DNA from: Bemisia tabaci
Lineage: Eukaryota; Arthropoda; Insecta; Hemiptera; Aleyrodidae
Direction: 5' to 3'
Assembly (NCBI RefSeq): GCF_918797505.1
Contig: NC_092797.1
Location: 54,968,157 to 55,032,156 of the forward strand
Length of the DNA stretch: 64,000 nucleotides
The notes under the pieces: model-generated
The model's input: only the letters and a program-made list of their open reading frames with translations
Database searches by the model: none
Told to the model about the DNA's origin: nothing
Part shown: in pieces, positions 10,970 to 21,455 of the stretch
Numbering within the stretch: the first letter of the stretch is position 1
Layout: every line of letters begins with the position of its first letter
Program-made: the position numbers and the translations under genes

Positions 10970-11197
10970 CACTGGAAAAAAAAAACACATTGGATCTAGA
11001 GTCCAGACTCTTAAAAACATCGACAAGAAAAAGTACTCTTGATTCAATCAGAATCTAGCTTAAATCAAGGACCAAGCCTCTTAATTTAAGCGGATTTCGT
11101 TTTGATTCAAGCAAAAATCCTATTGAATCAAGAGTGTTTTTTCTTGTCAATGTTTTCAAGAGTCTGGACTCTAGATCCAATGTGTTTTTTTCCAGTG
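10970..11197. mobile_element. CACTGGAAAA-family MITE, copy 1
   Basis: CACTGGAAAAAA and TTTTTTTCCAGTG are the ends, followed inward by GATCTAGAGTCCAGACTCTT and its complement. The centre has AAGAGGCTTG-like and TTGATTCAA words in both directions. The second copy is at 49340-49564. I cannot define the target duplication. Confidence 0.8.
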
Positions 11198-11489
11198 CGG
11201 ACGTCTCTCGAGTTCGAAAAATAACATCCAAGCGCGATACGAATATCGCGTCGGGGCTCTGTCGGATGACCATTTTCTATGCCACAGGAATTTGCGGTCT
11301 AAGAACTTTCGCCCATGGATTCGCAAGAAACACGATGGTGCCTCTGGTTTTTTCCAAGACCAACTCCCAAGCTCAAAAACCTCTCAAAGTTGAGACTGTG
11401 ATAAGGGGATCATCGACATTACGGCGACAGTCTACCTCCTGGCTAAAGTCTCCAAGCATACGAAACGAAGCGAATACAATAGTAGAGTT

Positions 11490-11748
11490 GGATTGCATTT
11501 TGCAAAAAGGAACCACAAGCATTCCGATGTCGCTAAGATTGTGCAACTTTTTTTACCTTGCAAATATGAACGGATCATCGAAACAAAAGCTTTATCCTCA
11601 CTCCCAATAAACTATATATTCGATGCAAAAATTAACTTACCAAATTTAATTTTTTGCGAGGTTTCAGTAATTTTATTGCAAGGAATGTCAGCTGCACAAT
11701 CTTAGCAACATTGGAACCCTCTTGGTTCCGTTTTGCAAAATGCAATCC
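11490..11748. mobile_element. GGATTGC-family MITE, copy 1
   Basis: Ends GGATTGCATTTTGCAAAA and TTTTGCAAAATGCAATCC are inverted; GGAACC and GTTGCTAAGATTGTGCA-type words follow inside. The flanks are AGTT on both sides (11486-11489, 11749-11752), a 4-bp duplication. A second complete copy is at 59629-59865 and a fragment at 30297-30376. Confidence 0.85.
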
Positions 11749-11799
11749 AGTTGCAGTGATAACGCAGATTGCGCGTGAAGGAGCGAATTTAAGACTACA

Positions 11800-11875
11800 G
11801 GGTGAGCCGAAAGTCCTGTACCACCCTCATAGCCGCCAGGGATCTAGCTCCTTTACAGGGTGATCCCACAAGTCG
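11800..11875. repeat. ACAGGGTG-type short repeat
   Basis: ACAGGGTGAGCCGAAAGTCC and, in direct orientation about 55 bp on, ACAGGGTGATCCCACAAGTC. A related start (ACAGGGTGATCCCAAAATTC) occurs at 17110. These resemble ends of old insect mobile elements but cannot be assigned. Confidence 0.4.
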
Positions 11876-11965
11876 TTTTCTTTGACCTAATAGCACTTAC
11901 AAAATTTCAAGTCTCTTTTTAAATGTGCTCAAAAGTTGCATGGGTGATGCTGGCCATACGGATAT

Positions 11966-12148
11966 TCTAAATCACCCTATATTTCGACGTGCCTCTTGTG
12001 ATTTTTGTGTGATTTTACCCTCAGAGCGTCTCTGGATTTCTCGGTGTATTTCACGGTGAGGCACTTTTAAATCACCCTATATTTTGATGTGCCAATAGTG
12101 TTTTTTGTGTAATTTTATCCTCAGAGCATCTCTGTATCTCTCCCTCGT
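11966..12148 (+). repeat. 100-bp tandem duplication, two units
   Basis: AAATCACCCTATATTT begins both units (about 11969 and 12069) and CCTCAGAGC.TCTCTG recurs at the same offset. The units are about 85% alike. Confidence 0.75.
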
Positions 12149-12617
12149 AATAGACTTACTTCCAGGTTTTATGGAAAAAACAAGGGAGAAAAACGGGAAA
12201 CAAGGCTGAAATTACAAACACCGAAAACCTAAGACGTTTTGACTCAAAATTGTGTCAGTTTCAGTCGGAAAATAAATTAAAAATTAAAAATTGTGATGAA
12301 AAACCCTGAGACCTCCATGTTTTTGCCGTGGAGGGTTCTTTTCTTTGCACCCTCGGCAAGACAGGATTATCGGCAACAGGGACGAAAGGTGTCGCGGGTC
12401 CGTTGAGCGGTGAAGCGTGGAGACGAATGTGGCGCGGGAGGAGGAGGGCGTCAGGGACGAGTGCGGGGCGGGGGCGTGGAGGGATGGGCCGATCCCAATC
12501 GTGAGTCACCAGTCGCGAGATAACGCAAAGCAAAGCTTGTCAACAATGTCAACCGGCAAAAGCAACCGTGTAAAGAATGTTTCCTCCAGTCAATTTCTTC
12601 TCACTGTTGTCACGGTG

Positions 12618-12850
12618 CACAGTGGATCGAGTCAGTAGGAAAGGTCGGACATGAATTTGTTGACTAAAACTGGCAATTTGGACGTTTATTTCGTGAGATT
12701 TTAAAGTTTGAAGGGTGCTTCCTCTGTTAAATTTTACGAGAAAACCAACGGTGCCATTTTTAAGACCTCCATGTGTTGTAAGAATGGAGTCATGAGCTTT
12801 TACGGTTTTGAAATTTTGTCCGACTTTTCTCATCGACTCGTTCCATGGTG
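12618..12850 (-). mobile_element. CACAGTG (Transib-like) MITE, copy 2
   Basis: The left end is CACAGTGGATCGAGTC; the right end has drifted to CCATGGTG. Flanks are CGGTG on both sides (12613-12617, 12851-12855), a 5-bp duplication one base from CGNCG. Same orientation as copies 1 and 4. Confidence 0.85.
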
Positions 12851-13196
12851 CGGTGTCGGCGTACGTTTTACTTCAATGACCCCACCACCACCGTGCCAAA
12901 GAAGGGTACAGTATAAACATATCGGCAGTGAGCCCTAAGAAGGATAAAAAATTAAGTATCGCGACATACTACTCAGCCGTCCACAGCAAAAATCCCTGTA
13001 CTCCATCCAAAATTTCGCATTTTTCAACCACGCACAATATTCGATTACAAGAAAATCTGATCAGATCCATGCCTCATCCAATCGGTTGGAGTCTCTAATG
13101 GCTTGACATAATAACGCCTTCAATTTCAAACGTATTAACGTGCATAACTGCAATTTGAGTCAAATTAACTTGTAATGACCGGCTTATAGAATTAAG

Positions 13197-13430
13197 CGCC
13201 AAAATATGTGCACTCATGAACCGTGAGCATGTGACAAGAGCGTTTTTGGAGAGGGCTCATGAGTCAAGAATGAGTCAAAGACGCAGCTGCGTCGATTACG
13301 GCAACTGCGGCGGCGGCTTCGTTGCCGCTGACGTCACTGGCGTTTTATAATTCCCATTCATTCTTACGACCCTCAACTAACGAGCACACTCCTTACCTCT
13401 CTCTGGTTCCCTTTAACCAGAAATACGTCC
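13197..13430. mobile_element. Long GGACG-family element, left-truncated
   Basis: Its right 230 bp match the long forms at 44091 and 62426: CATTGCCGCTGACGTCACTG, AACGAGCACAC and the end CAGAAATACGTCC followed by AATT. The left terminus and first third are absent. Confidence 0.75.
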
Positions 13431-13844
13431 AATTGAATTTTCAGTGGTCATATTCTCCATAAATGTACGCCAGGTTCGACTGAAATTGAACAAATCTCTT
13501 TTTTTTAGAGGAATGGACAGTAAAAGATTTATGCTACGAAAAATGTTGAAAATATGGTTGAAATTCATGGAACTTTGTAAAAAGACAAAGTTAAACTCAC
13601 GCAGTGACTCGACACGCTCTACATCAAAATGAAGCGCATCTTTATGAGAATGTTATGACTCGGTCTCCGAGAACTTGCTGCATATAAATGACTAATAAGC
13701 TGGAGTGTTTATTAAACAACTCAAACAACCTCTTCTTCACTCCACATCGCCACCGCTTGAGCAGCTGTAAAATCTTTTATGGAATAGTTTGTGTGCCGGC
13801 AGCTCTAAAACTAAAAAAGTTAATAAGGAATGCATTTCAAATAT

Positions 13845-14097
13845 TGGTGGCCAAAGTGCGAAACCATGTATTTCCACTGCGGTGTTTCATAATTTTCGCA
13901 CCTATTCTATTTTTTTTAAAAAAAGGAACAAACAAATTGAATAACTTGAAATGTATACTGAATATTTTGCTGACAGAGAGGACAAGTCAAGAAAGTTGTC
14001 AAGAAATTACGTTGACTAGTTTTCCGAAGATAAAATAAAGTATGAAAGGAAATCTGCAACGTTGCAAACGGAAGTACGCGGTTTCGTTTGGCCATCG
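13845..14097. mobile_element. CGACGG-family MITE (ATAT target)
   Basis: The ends are diverged (TGGTGGCCAAAGTGCGAAAC and GTTTCGTTTGGCCATCG) but still pair, and ATAT flanks both sides (13841-13844, 14098-14101). The interior shares GCGGTGTTT, TCTGCAACGTTGCAAAC with the copies at 22419, 25070 and 42510. Confidence 0.8.
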
Positions 14098-14103
14098 ATA
14101 TCT

Positions 14104-14226
14104 GGACGTATTTCTATCAAACGGAAATATGTGCATTATGACGTGAGCCCTGTTACGCACTTATTCTTATGGGTCTCTGGGCTCATGTCTTGATGCACAT
14201 AGTTCCGTTTGGTAGAAATACAACCA
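14104..14226. mobile_element. GGACG-family hairpin MITE with damaged right end
   Basis: The left end GGACGTATTTCTATCAAACG is intact. The right terminus reads GGTAGAAATACAACC and is followed by a 39-bp direct duplication (14205-14282). It abuts the preceding CGACGG element by two bases. Confidence 0.8.
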
Positions 14227-14282
14227 TCTATCATCCGGTATATCCGTTTGGTAGAAATACATCCATCTATCATCCGGTATAC
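14205..14282 (+). repeat. 39-bp tandem duplication of a MITE end
   Basis: CCGTTTGGTAGAAATACA.CC and CATCTATCATCCGGTAT occur twice with a 39-bp period. It duplicates the terminus of the hairpin element together with flanking bases. Confidence 0.85.
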
Positions 14283-14595
14283 ACTGAAAATGGATTCACA
14301 TCCTCTCAAATCCGTTCGCTATTTTTTCCTCGTTTTATACTCATAATCAGGCATGAATTACTTCCATAGGTACTTTCAGAATATTAAATGAAAACCACAA
14401 GGTTAAGTGACCCATTCATACACAGCCCCCTGAAAAACCTTTAAAATTTCATGGTGGGTGAAATTTCACTTTTCAGCAAAGTTTTACTTTTCACTCTGCC
14501 GAAGTGACAAACAAGGCCTGCCTTTAAAGGGCAGATCTCGAGTCCTTCAAAGGGCAGTCCAAAATTCGTCATTTTTTGAAGGAACGAGAACCACA

Positions 14596-14666
14596 GGCGC
14601 CTTCAGTTTTTAGCACCCGCAACATGAACATCCCTCGAGTACGAATTGTTGGATCCAAGCGCCTTC
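14596..14666 (+). repeat. GGCGCCTTCA module (about 70 bp), copy 1
   Basis: GGCGCCTTCAGTTTTTAGCA, CAACATGAACATCCCTCGAG, TACGAATTGTTGGATCCAAG, then GCGCCTT. It matches 15474-15543 and 59089-59157, and in reverse 52983-53045 and 57916-57976. Upstream GAAGGAACGAGAAC is also shared with copy 2. Confidence 0.75.
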
Positions 14667-14749
14667 AAAGGGCAGTCCTTGTTTGCGTTTAAAATGGCGA
14701 AAATGGGCAACCGAGCTCGGGATTAAAATTTATTGGTGAGTAAACGGGC

Positions 14750-15085
14750 GGCGGAATAGTTAAACGGTATACATTTGGTTGGACAACTAGCGATGTCGTC
14801 GAGAGGAGAGGAGAGGAGAGGCGATGCATCATAGGCGGGGCGGGCGGCGTGTCGATTGGTCCCGCGGGCACTGTTCGGTGGCCCAGTCTGCATGTGCCTC
14901 CGCCGATGGATATTGAATTGGGATCATGCCCGATGCCCCGCCACAGGAGCAGGAGCTGTCCCGCTAATTTCCAACGGCCGATCCAGGAACAGCCCCGACT
15001 GTTGACGCTAATGTACCGCTGGGACACCCCCCCCCCCCCCCTAAACTCCACGTCACCGTCATCGTTGCCGCACCAGACCCGACTC
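14750..15085. other. GC-rich segment
   Basis: CpG-rich sequence with a GAGAG microsatellite (about 14800-14822) and a C run (about 15028-15042). Frames are open on both strands, as expected for GC-rich DNA. It may be a promoter-like or decayed element region; I see no splice-supported gene. Confidence 0.35.
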
Positions 15086-15090
15086 CAAGT

Positions 15091-15330
15091 CTTCCTTCCT
15101 AAGTAACAACGCCGTATGAGCCTTCAGTCGTTGCCGTAGTTCCTTCAATAAAATCCCAATTTACCAGGAAAATTGTGGATATTTTTCTTCAATTTTTTTC
15201 AGACAAGTTTGTTTGCAATTTTATCTGAAACGTCTGAAAATTCAAAGAAAAAATGCATAATTTTCTTCAAAAATGAACGTTTTATCCGAGGTAATTTGGC
15301 AACTCTCGAATGTTCATATGACGTACGGCA
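15091..15330. mobile_element. CTGCCG-family MITE, diverged
   Basis: CGCCGTATGAGCCTTCAG, GTTGCCG, and on the right GGCAACTCTCGAATGTTCAT, ACGGCAG match the family. The left terminus is eroded (CCTTCCTAAG). Confidence 0.65.
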
Positions 15331-15473
15331 GAAGTCGTGTCGTCGAAGTTATAGCCCCGATGTGTCGTCGTTTTCCAACCGGCTGGTTATGAGTCTATTA
15401 AGCAAGAGATACAGTCAATTGAATACAATTTTTAAGGGAAAACTCGTCATTTGTCGAAGGAACAAGAACTAAA

Positions 15474-15543
15474 GGCGCCTTCAATTTTTCGCAAACGCAA
15501 CATGGACATCCCTCGCGTACGAATAGTTGCATCCAAGCGCCTT
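15474..15543 (+). repeat. GGCGCCTTCA module, copy 2
   Basis: Reads GGCGCCTTCAATTTTTCGCA, CGCAACATGGACATCCCTCG, CGTACGAATAGTTGCATCC, AAGCGCCTT. Best preserved copy of the module. Confidence 0.75.
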
Positions 15544-15792
15544 TGCAACACCTTATCTCACCACAGTCGGACTGAGTTCTGACCGGTGGTCCCGCTCTAC
15601 GTTCCTAAGATAACATGTCTATCGCTTTGTCTATGGGGTGCATGGGTGCAATGGGTCTGTTCCACGCAAGAGATACAAGCAACTGAATTTTTCTGACTCA
15701 TTTTAGAAAAAACTTATGTGCTGTAAGTTTCTCTGTGCGGATAGGTATACTTCTATAGATGAGCCAGAAATAACAATTTCCAATCGCAAAAT

Positions 15793-16045
15793 GGACAGCG
15801 TTAAGCAGAAAAGAACCAAGCCACATTAGCTATTGTCAAATTTAACTGTGCAATTTAACTTTTTACAAGAGAACGTTTGTGTGGATGCCTTTGAAAACTT
15901 TAAATAATTTGATTCTTACTTTGCAGAAAATTCACTGAAATTCCCACAAAAATCGGCACAACCGTTTTCGTGTAAAAAATTATATTGCCCTGTTAAATTT
16001 GGCGATAGCTGATGTAGCTTGGTTCCTTTCTGCTTAACGCGGTCC
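15793..16045. mobile_element. GGACCG-family MITE
   Basis: Ends GGACAGCGTTAAGCAGAAAA and TTTCTGCTTAACGCGGTCC are inverted. AAAT flanks both sides (15789-15792, 16046-16049), a 4-bp duplication. Internal AAAACG..TTTTTTACA-type subterminal repeats are also paired. Confidence 0.85.
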
Positions 16046-16142
16046 AAATGTAGTTCATATGTTTTCGTGATCAAATGTTTGACGAAAACAGAGTTGACTG
16101 CCTCAAGTTGTATAGGAATTGAGGACCCGACGGAGGACGTCG

Positions 16143-16375
16143 CACAGTGGAACGATTCAATCGGAAAAGTCGGACAAAATTTGGAAATTTTAAATGCTTT
16201 CAACTCGGTCAAATCACAACTTTGAGATTTTAAAAATGGTTCCATTGGTTACCTCGTAAAATTTGCTACCGGAAGCACGTATTAAAATTTAAAATGTGAC
16301 GAATTAAACATCAAAATATGGAGTTTTGGTGAAAAATTTCACGTGCGACCGCTCTGATTGACTCGATCCACTGTG
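16143..16375 (+). mobile_element. CACAGTG (Transib-like) MITE, copy 3
   Basis: Ends CACAGTGGAACGATTC and GACTCGATCCACTGTG. Flanks are CGTCG on both sides (16138-16142, 16376-16380). Orientation is opposite to copies 1, 2 and 4. Inside the left end GTCGGACAAAATTTGG lies 24 bases after the heptamer. Confidence 0.9.
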
Positions 16376-16875
16376 CGTCGGGACTCGGGAGGTTTTCGGG
16401 AATTTTGAGACGATAATGAGTCGGAAGGCTCTTCAAAGGAGTCGAGTTCGTGCTATTTGATGGCGGGGCGCAATGGCGCATTCGCGTTATAACTTTGAAT
16501 GGCTTCGCTTTGTACTCATTAATTTATCATTACAACCGCCTTGATTGTCAATCTTTTCAAACCGATCGAACTTTCGGAAAAGTTTCGTAACTTCGCGTCG
16601 CTTTAACCTAACATCTGTTTTCATCAAACTCCAAAGACAAACAGCTTTAAGACGACTTTAGTTGAAAATTGGAGGAAAATTTAACGTTTACGTCCTGTTG
16701 TAAATGAATGACTCAGCTACAAAAACGCATTAATTGGCACAGAGCAGATGACTCTATGGAAGGTTGCGAGAGCAAGGAAAGAACAACTTAGCGCTGAGCT
16801 TTAACACTTCAGGTAAAATAGCTCCAACTACAGGCAATGCTGAGCCCTACAACACCTTTAGGGTCCGGCCCTATA

Positions 16876-17030
16876 CTGCCGTGCTAAGGAAAAACGCCGT
16901 ATGAACATCCGAGAGTTGCCGAATTTCCCCTCTAAAAATATTAATTTTTGAGACAAATAATGAATATGTCCACTTGAAATTATCTGATATCCTGAGAGGC
17001 ATGAGATGACTGTATCGTCATTTTCAGTAG
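16876..17030. mobile_element. CTGCCG-family MITE, left-end fragment
   Basis: CTGCCGTGCTAAGGAAAAAC through GAGAGTTGCCGAATTTCC is a good left terminus; the right terminus is missing. Confidence 0.6.
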
Positions 17031-17104
17031 AGTATAGCCCTGAATATAATAAATTTATAGATTATAGATTTAGTAGAAAGCCCGAATGAATGGAATTTAG
17101 ATTA

Positions 17105-18100
17105 GTATACAGGGTGATCCCAAAATTCCGGACCGCCAGAATCATGCATTACCCCTATTTTCTAATGAATGGAGCTAGAAACTTGACATTTTGTGGAGGC
17201 TCCTCTAGGTGAAGGAAGATAATATTTTGGAACCTCCTATTATTTTAAAGTTATCGGCCTGAAAAAAAGCATGTACCCCACGGGTTCTAGAGGTGGCGTG
17301 GGACTTTTGAATCAGCCTGTATGAAACGGGATAGTCCTGATACTAATTTAACCGAGCTTTTAAAAGCGACTGCGACGATTTCACGCACCGCGGTGAGCCA
17401 GGAGGCGGAGGCACAGCTCATTTTTCCCGCGCACAATAGAAAACCCGAGAGCTCGCCGGCACAAAAGCATCCGGGCTCACAATGAAACCACTCAAGACTC
17501 CATTAGGCGCCACAGGTAGTTGGGGGCTTTATGAATCGACTTCCCTCGCATAATGAAATTCTCACTTGGACCGTTTTAAGTGGCAGGAGTCTATCTACAC
17601 GGAAAATTTAATCAAAACGCTCCGACAGTCAAAGGCCGAGCGTTGGCCTTTAAACGCTTGGTTTCCTGTGACAACGCTTCAAAATCCAAGACGAGAAACT
17701 TACTCTTGGACTATGACAGAAACAGACGCATTCGGAAAAAATTAGTCCACCTGTATTTGAGGTATTTAAACAAACGACGTATGTGTAATTTTTTAGCCGT
17801 GTGACAGTTTTTTTTTTCTTTTCTTTCCTTCCCCTTTAACCTCCTAAGTCCCGGGGGCAGAACTTCTTGCCATATTTTTTAGTAGCGCTAGAGACTTGTT
17901 GGCAAATTAACCCTCCATTTCAATTTCTAATTGGGCCACTAGAGCGCTGCACTGACTCCCATTGAATGACTTACAGGCAAGCTATGATGTTATACTTTGT
18001 GCTGCAAAGGGGAGATTGATATTATATTTTTATTTTTGGCAGGAATAAAGTGAAAATGAGAAAAGTTAAAATGACTTCAGGACTGAAGTACCGTACAAAT
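17105..18100. other. Intergenic stretch without recognised gene
   Basis: It starts with an ACAGGGTGATCCC end-like motif (17110), then unique sequence and a polypyrimidine tract (about 17808-17838). The plus frame 17580-17804 has no recognisable domain. Confidence 0.45.
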
Positions 18101-18108
18101 TGTGAAAT

Positions 18109-19048
18109 CCCTGGTAAAAATTGGCAGTAGAATCTGTGTTCCAAAATACCATAGAACTACAGCCGGCTGTAAGATTTCCAATAGCTTCTATAGCCGGCTA
18201 CACAATTTCTCATAGCCGATGGCGATTCAGCAATAGCCAGGCGATAAAGTGTATGATAAACGTTACTAATTACGGATGCTAGGACTTAGTGAGTTTTTGG
18301 ACTTCTGCTCTGTTTTTGGGCCGTAGTATCTTGATTTATTTTGCGAGGAAAGCTCCGTACTTTTGATGGATGCCTGCCATTCCTAATATATAAGAGCGCC
18401 TTCAGTTTCGTTTGATACTGTGCAATACCTCTGGTGTGAAATAGTTGCTTCAAGCGCCGTGGCACGCTGCGGCGCGGCAGGCAGGCAGCCAGCGCGAAAC
18501 GCGCATTGGCGCCTACAAACCTAACAGGGATACTTCACGCGTTGCGCAATGCGTGAAGTATCCCTGTTAGGTTTGTAGGCGCCAGTGCGTCGCCGCTCCG
18601 CTTTGTGTTAGGCTCTTATATCTAAACTCGCGGAGTCAGCGTTTTTCAACTCATGATTTTGAAATGTTTGCACATCCTGTATGGATTATTCTCATTTTAA
18701 TTGATGAAAAAAAATATGTAATAAAGTAAAATATAATGTGTGTTTTGTAAATATTAAGGTGGTTCCGTATCAAACTTAATGATTTCCAAAGCACACGAAT
18801 TTCTACACAATTTCTTATAGCCTTTTATAATCGATGGCGAAAAAGCAACAGCCAGGCGATAAAGTGTAAAGCCCGGCGGTAGGAACTATAGCCCGGCTGC
18901 TTAATTTTTTATCGCTTCGTGTAGCCCGGCCGTATGATTTTCTCCGCATTCTACAGCCAGCTATATGATTTTCTGCAGCCTATTAGCCGGCTATAAGAAT
19001 TCCTATGGTATTTTGAAACGCAGCTCTTATCGCCAATTTTGACCAGGG
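18109..19048 (+). mobile_element. CCCTGG-family element, intact 940-bp copy
   Basis: Termini CCCTGGTAAAAATTGGC and GCCAATTTTGACCAGGG are inverted. Both subterminal zones are packed with AGCCGGCTAT/AGCCAGGCGAT-type words, the kind of clustered motif known to bind transposases in hAT and CACTA elements. The centre holds a 74-bp hairpin (18511-18584). It has no coding frame. Only AT/AT flanks both ends, so the superfamily is uncertain. The second copy (26276-28879) is in reverse orientation and split by a Helitron. Confidence 0.85.
18511..18584. repeat. Near-perfect hairpin inside the CCCTGG element
   Basis: GGCGCCTACAAACCTAACAG, GGATACTTCACGC on one side and their complement on the other, separated by GTTGCGCAAT. 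The same hairpin recurs at about 26737-26809. Confidence 0.9.
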
Positions 19049-19289
19049 ATCTCCGGGTCTCGGGCGTTTAATGACGATCATCTACGAGAGGAGGGACTTC
19101 AGTCCATGAAAACTCAAAATTGAGTCATTGGGAAGCCCCATTTCGTTTACATAGTGATTGAGGGTGGTCTGAGGAACTCCTAAATATAGCGTCAAACAAA
19201 AATTAAATTAAACGAATCTCGAGTAAAATTCAACAGTCTAACTCTGATAGTGGACCTTGAAAGGGTGAACGGTGAGTTGCCTCCTTCAA

Positions 19290-19725
19290 CAATTGAAAAT
19301 AAAATTGATAGAGCCTCGCAGGTTTAAAACAGTTTGATTGAATTTTACTCGGAATTTTAAAAAATTGCCCTTTCCATAGTGCCATGTATGAATCGTATTA
19401 AATTTCTCCCAATCACAACGTGAACCTCTTTTGAACGAATGAGTAATAGAGATGATTCGTCGCAAACCACGCGCCTTCCGCCTTGTAATAAGATTTATTG
19501 ATACCACTATTCAACCGTGAAGGAGACCGCTTTTGCCTATCCTTTCAAATGAAGGAGAATCAGTTTGCCGCAATAGTCCTTACGATTGCAATGATAATGT
19601 TACCTATGTATTACGCAGAGTTGTATTACCGCTCCCCTACAATAAATACATTATTTCTATCTCAGTAGATCTGGATTATGCGCGCTTCGGTTATCCGCGG
19701 ATCGAATTATCCGCGGTTATTTTTC
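19290..19725. repeat. Diverged dispersed repeat with pogo/Tigger-like end, copy 2
   Basis: Counterpart of 3225-3685; similarity is strongest from about 19470 to 19560 and at the right end (GGTTATCCGCGGATCGAATT, ATCCGCGG). Middle parts have diverged strongly. Confidence 0.5.
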
Positions 19726-19729
19726 GGTG

Positions 19730-20655
19730 GTCATTTTTATTCTTCTTTCTCAGTGTATCCTCTTTCATGGCTCTGAACATTGCAATGCTTTAATTCGTAC
19801 CTTGTCTATTGGCTCATTGTATACAAGCCAGCTGTAGCCATTATGCAGAAGCAACATAAAAAAACCTCAAAGAATCCCTTCGAATGCTGTCATGCAGACG
19901 AAAAGTGTCCAAGTTTTTCCTAAAAAACTTTGAAAAGACTAAAACAGTCAACTTCAAAACGCGGGATGCAGGGACGAAACTGCCCCCTCTGCTTTTACTC
20001 AATAACAACCCGGGTGAAAAAGGGAAGTTTCGACCGAAATAAATCGTCATGCTCCGTGAAAAATCTGAATCAATTCAACGCGAAAAAAATTCACCTCGCA
20101 AAATCGTTCACGAGAGATACAGATATAAACTCGGATCCATCCAGGAAATTCCACGCCATCATTCCATGTCGAAATTTCGAGTTTACCCGTGAAAAATAAA
20201 CGGCGGCGGTTCAAAGCTCGTGCGCTACCCCCTTCCTCGCAGCGGGGGGGGGGGGGGGGTGCTCGGGGGCGGAGAAGGTTTCCGGTCAAGAGTCGATAAT
20301 CGTTTGACAGGTGTTATGCCACTTGGGCGTCGGGCGCGTTATTGGCCGTCAAATGAACGTGGAGCATTTCGTTGCTCCTCTGGCGTAGGGCGTTCTATGC
20401 GGTTAGAGGATCGCTGAACAAGTTGCTCAACTCTTTTAACATGAGTAATCATTGAGCAAAGAGCGTTGATTCTTGTAAGTAACTTTTACAGCACAGGAAA
20501 GATAGCTGCTGTGCACTCTTAAAATTCATGGTCCCTAGATGTAAATGTTGGGGAAAAAAAGTTACCATCCTGCAAGTATCGTCATAGGTTAACATTTTTA
20601 AAAGAGCAGCCCGTGATAATGGTGATATCAAAAACATAGGAGAAAGAACCATGAT
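19730..20655. other. Intergenic stretch with GC-rich patch
   Basis: No recognised gene. A poly-G run lies at about 20245-20258 within a GC-rich section (20200-20420). Frames there are short and overlap on both strands. Confidence 0.4.
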
Positions 20656-20660
20656 TATAT

Positions 20661-20917
20661 GGACCGCGTTAAACAGAAAGGAACGAAGCCACATCGGCTA
20701 TTGCCAAATTTAATAGGGAAAATTAAGTTTTTACAAGAAAACGGTTTGGCGGATTTTCGTGCAAATTTCAGTGTATTTTCTCCATAGTACCTACGTAACA
20801 AAGTTCTTAAAATTTTCAAAGGAATCCGCACAAACGTTCTCTCGTAAAATATTGACTCGCCAAGTTAGATTTGGCAATAGCTGACGTGGCTTGGTGCCTT
20901 TCTGTCAAACGCGGTCC
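20661..20917. mobile_element. GGACCG-family MITE
   Basis: Ends GGACCGCGTTAAACAGAAAG and CTTTCTGTCAAACGCGGTCC are inverted. The interior has GCTATTGCCAAATTTAA and its complement. Flanks are ATAT and ATGT. Confidence 0.85.
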
Positions 20918-21314
20918 ATGTAGTCTGCAGGTTTCTATTTGGAATTTTTATATTTTATTTTTATTCTTCAGACTGAAAATGGCTCAATTTTTTGGGCCGA
21001 AACGTTTCGGATTTTTATGTGTGATTTTTAGCCTTGTTTCCCGTTTTTTCTCCTATCTTTTTGGTATCAAGTATCGTCAATGACTCGAACCTTTTGGCAG
21101 TGTCGTGGAGGAGATTGGTTCGGATCTCTATCCGCCGCCTGTCACGCACACAGCGATCATGGCGCATTTCCCAGCTCACTCAGCGTTCTCATCAGAATTG
21201 CAAAATGTCCGGGGGAGCGGGCAAATTCTCCCTCATGTCGAGCCCGTTGACACGTTGTCGGCCCAGGCTCTGACTTATTATTAAAACATAGCTTTTGAAT
21301 GCAGAGGCAATTTC

Positions 21315-21455
21315 ACTTAGCTGGCAATGCTGGATTTTTCCCCTTTGAATACATCATGAACAGTCGATTCCAGGTGAGACAATACACCTCGATAAATATC
21401 GATCGTTTTGCACGTATTTAAATGTACGGAAGCTGGTGTTGCCAAATTAGAGGAA
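21315..21455. repeat. GGCAACACTG short repeat, copy 1
   Basis: Inverted ends GGCAATGCTGGATTTTTCC and CTGGTGTTGCCAAATT enclose a CAGTCGATTC..GGTGAG core. Relatives at 32025-32157 and 41052-41290. Confidence 0.55.

Noticed and set aside
11134..11610. A 158-aa plus-strand protein
   Set aside because: Its ends lie in two different MITEs (10970-11197 and 11490-11748), and the middle has no recognisable domain.
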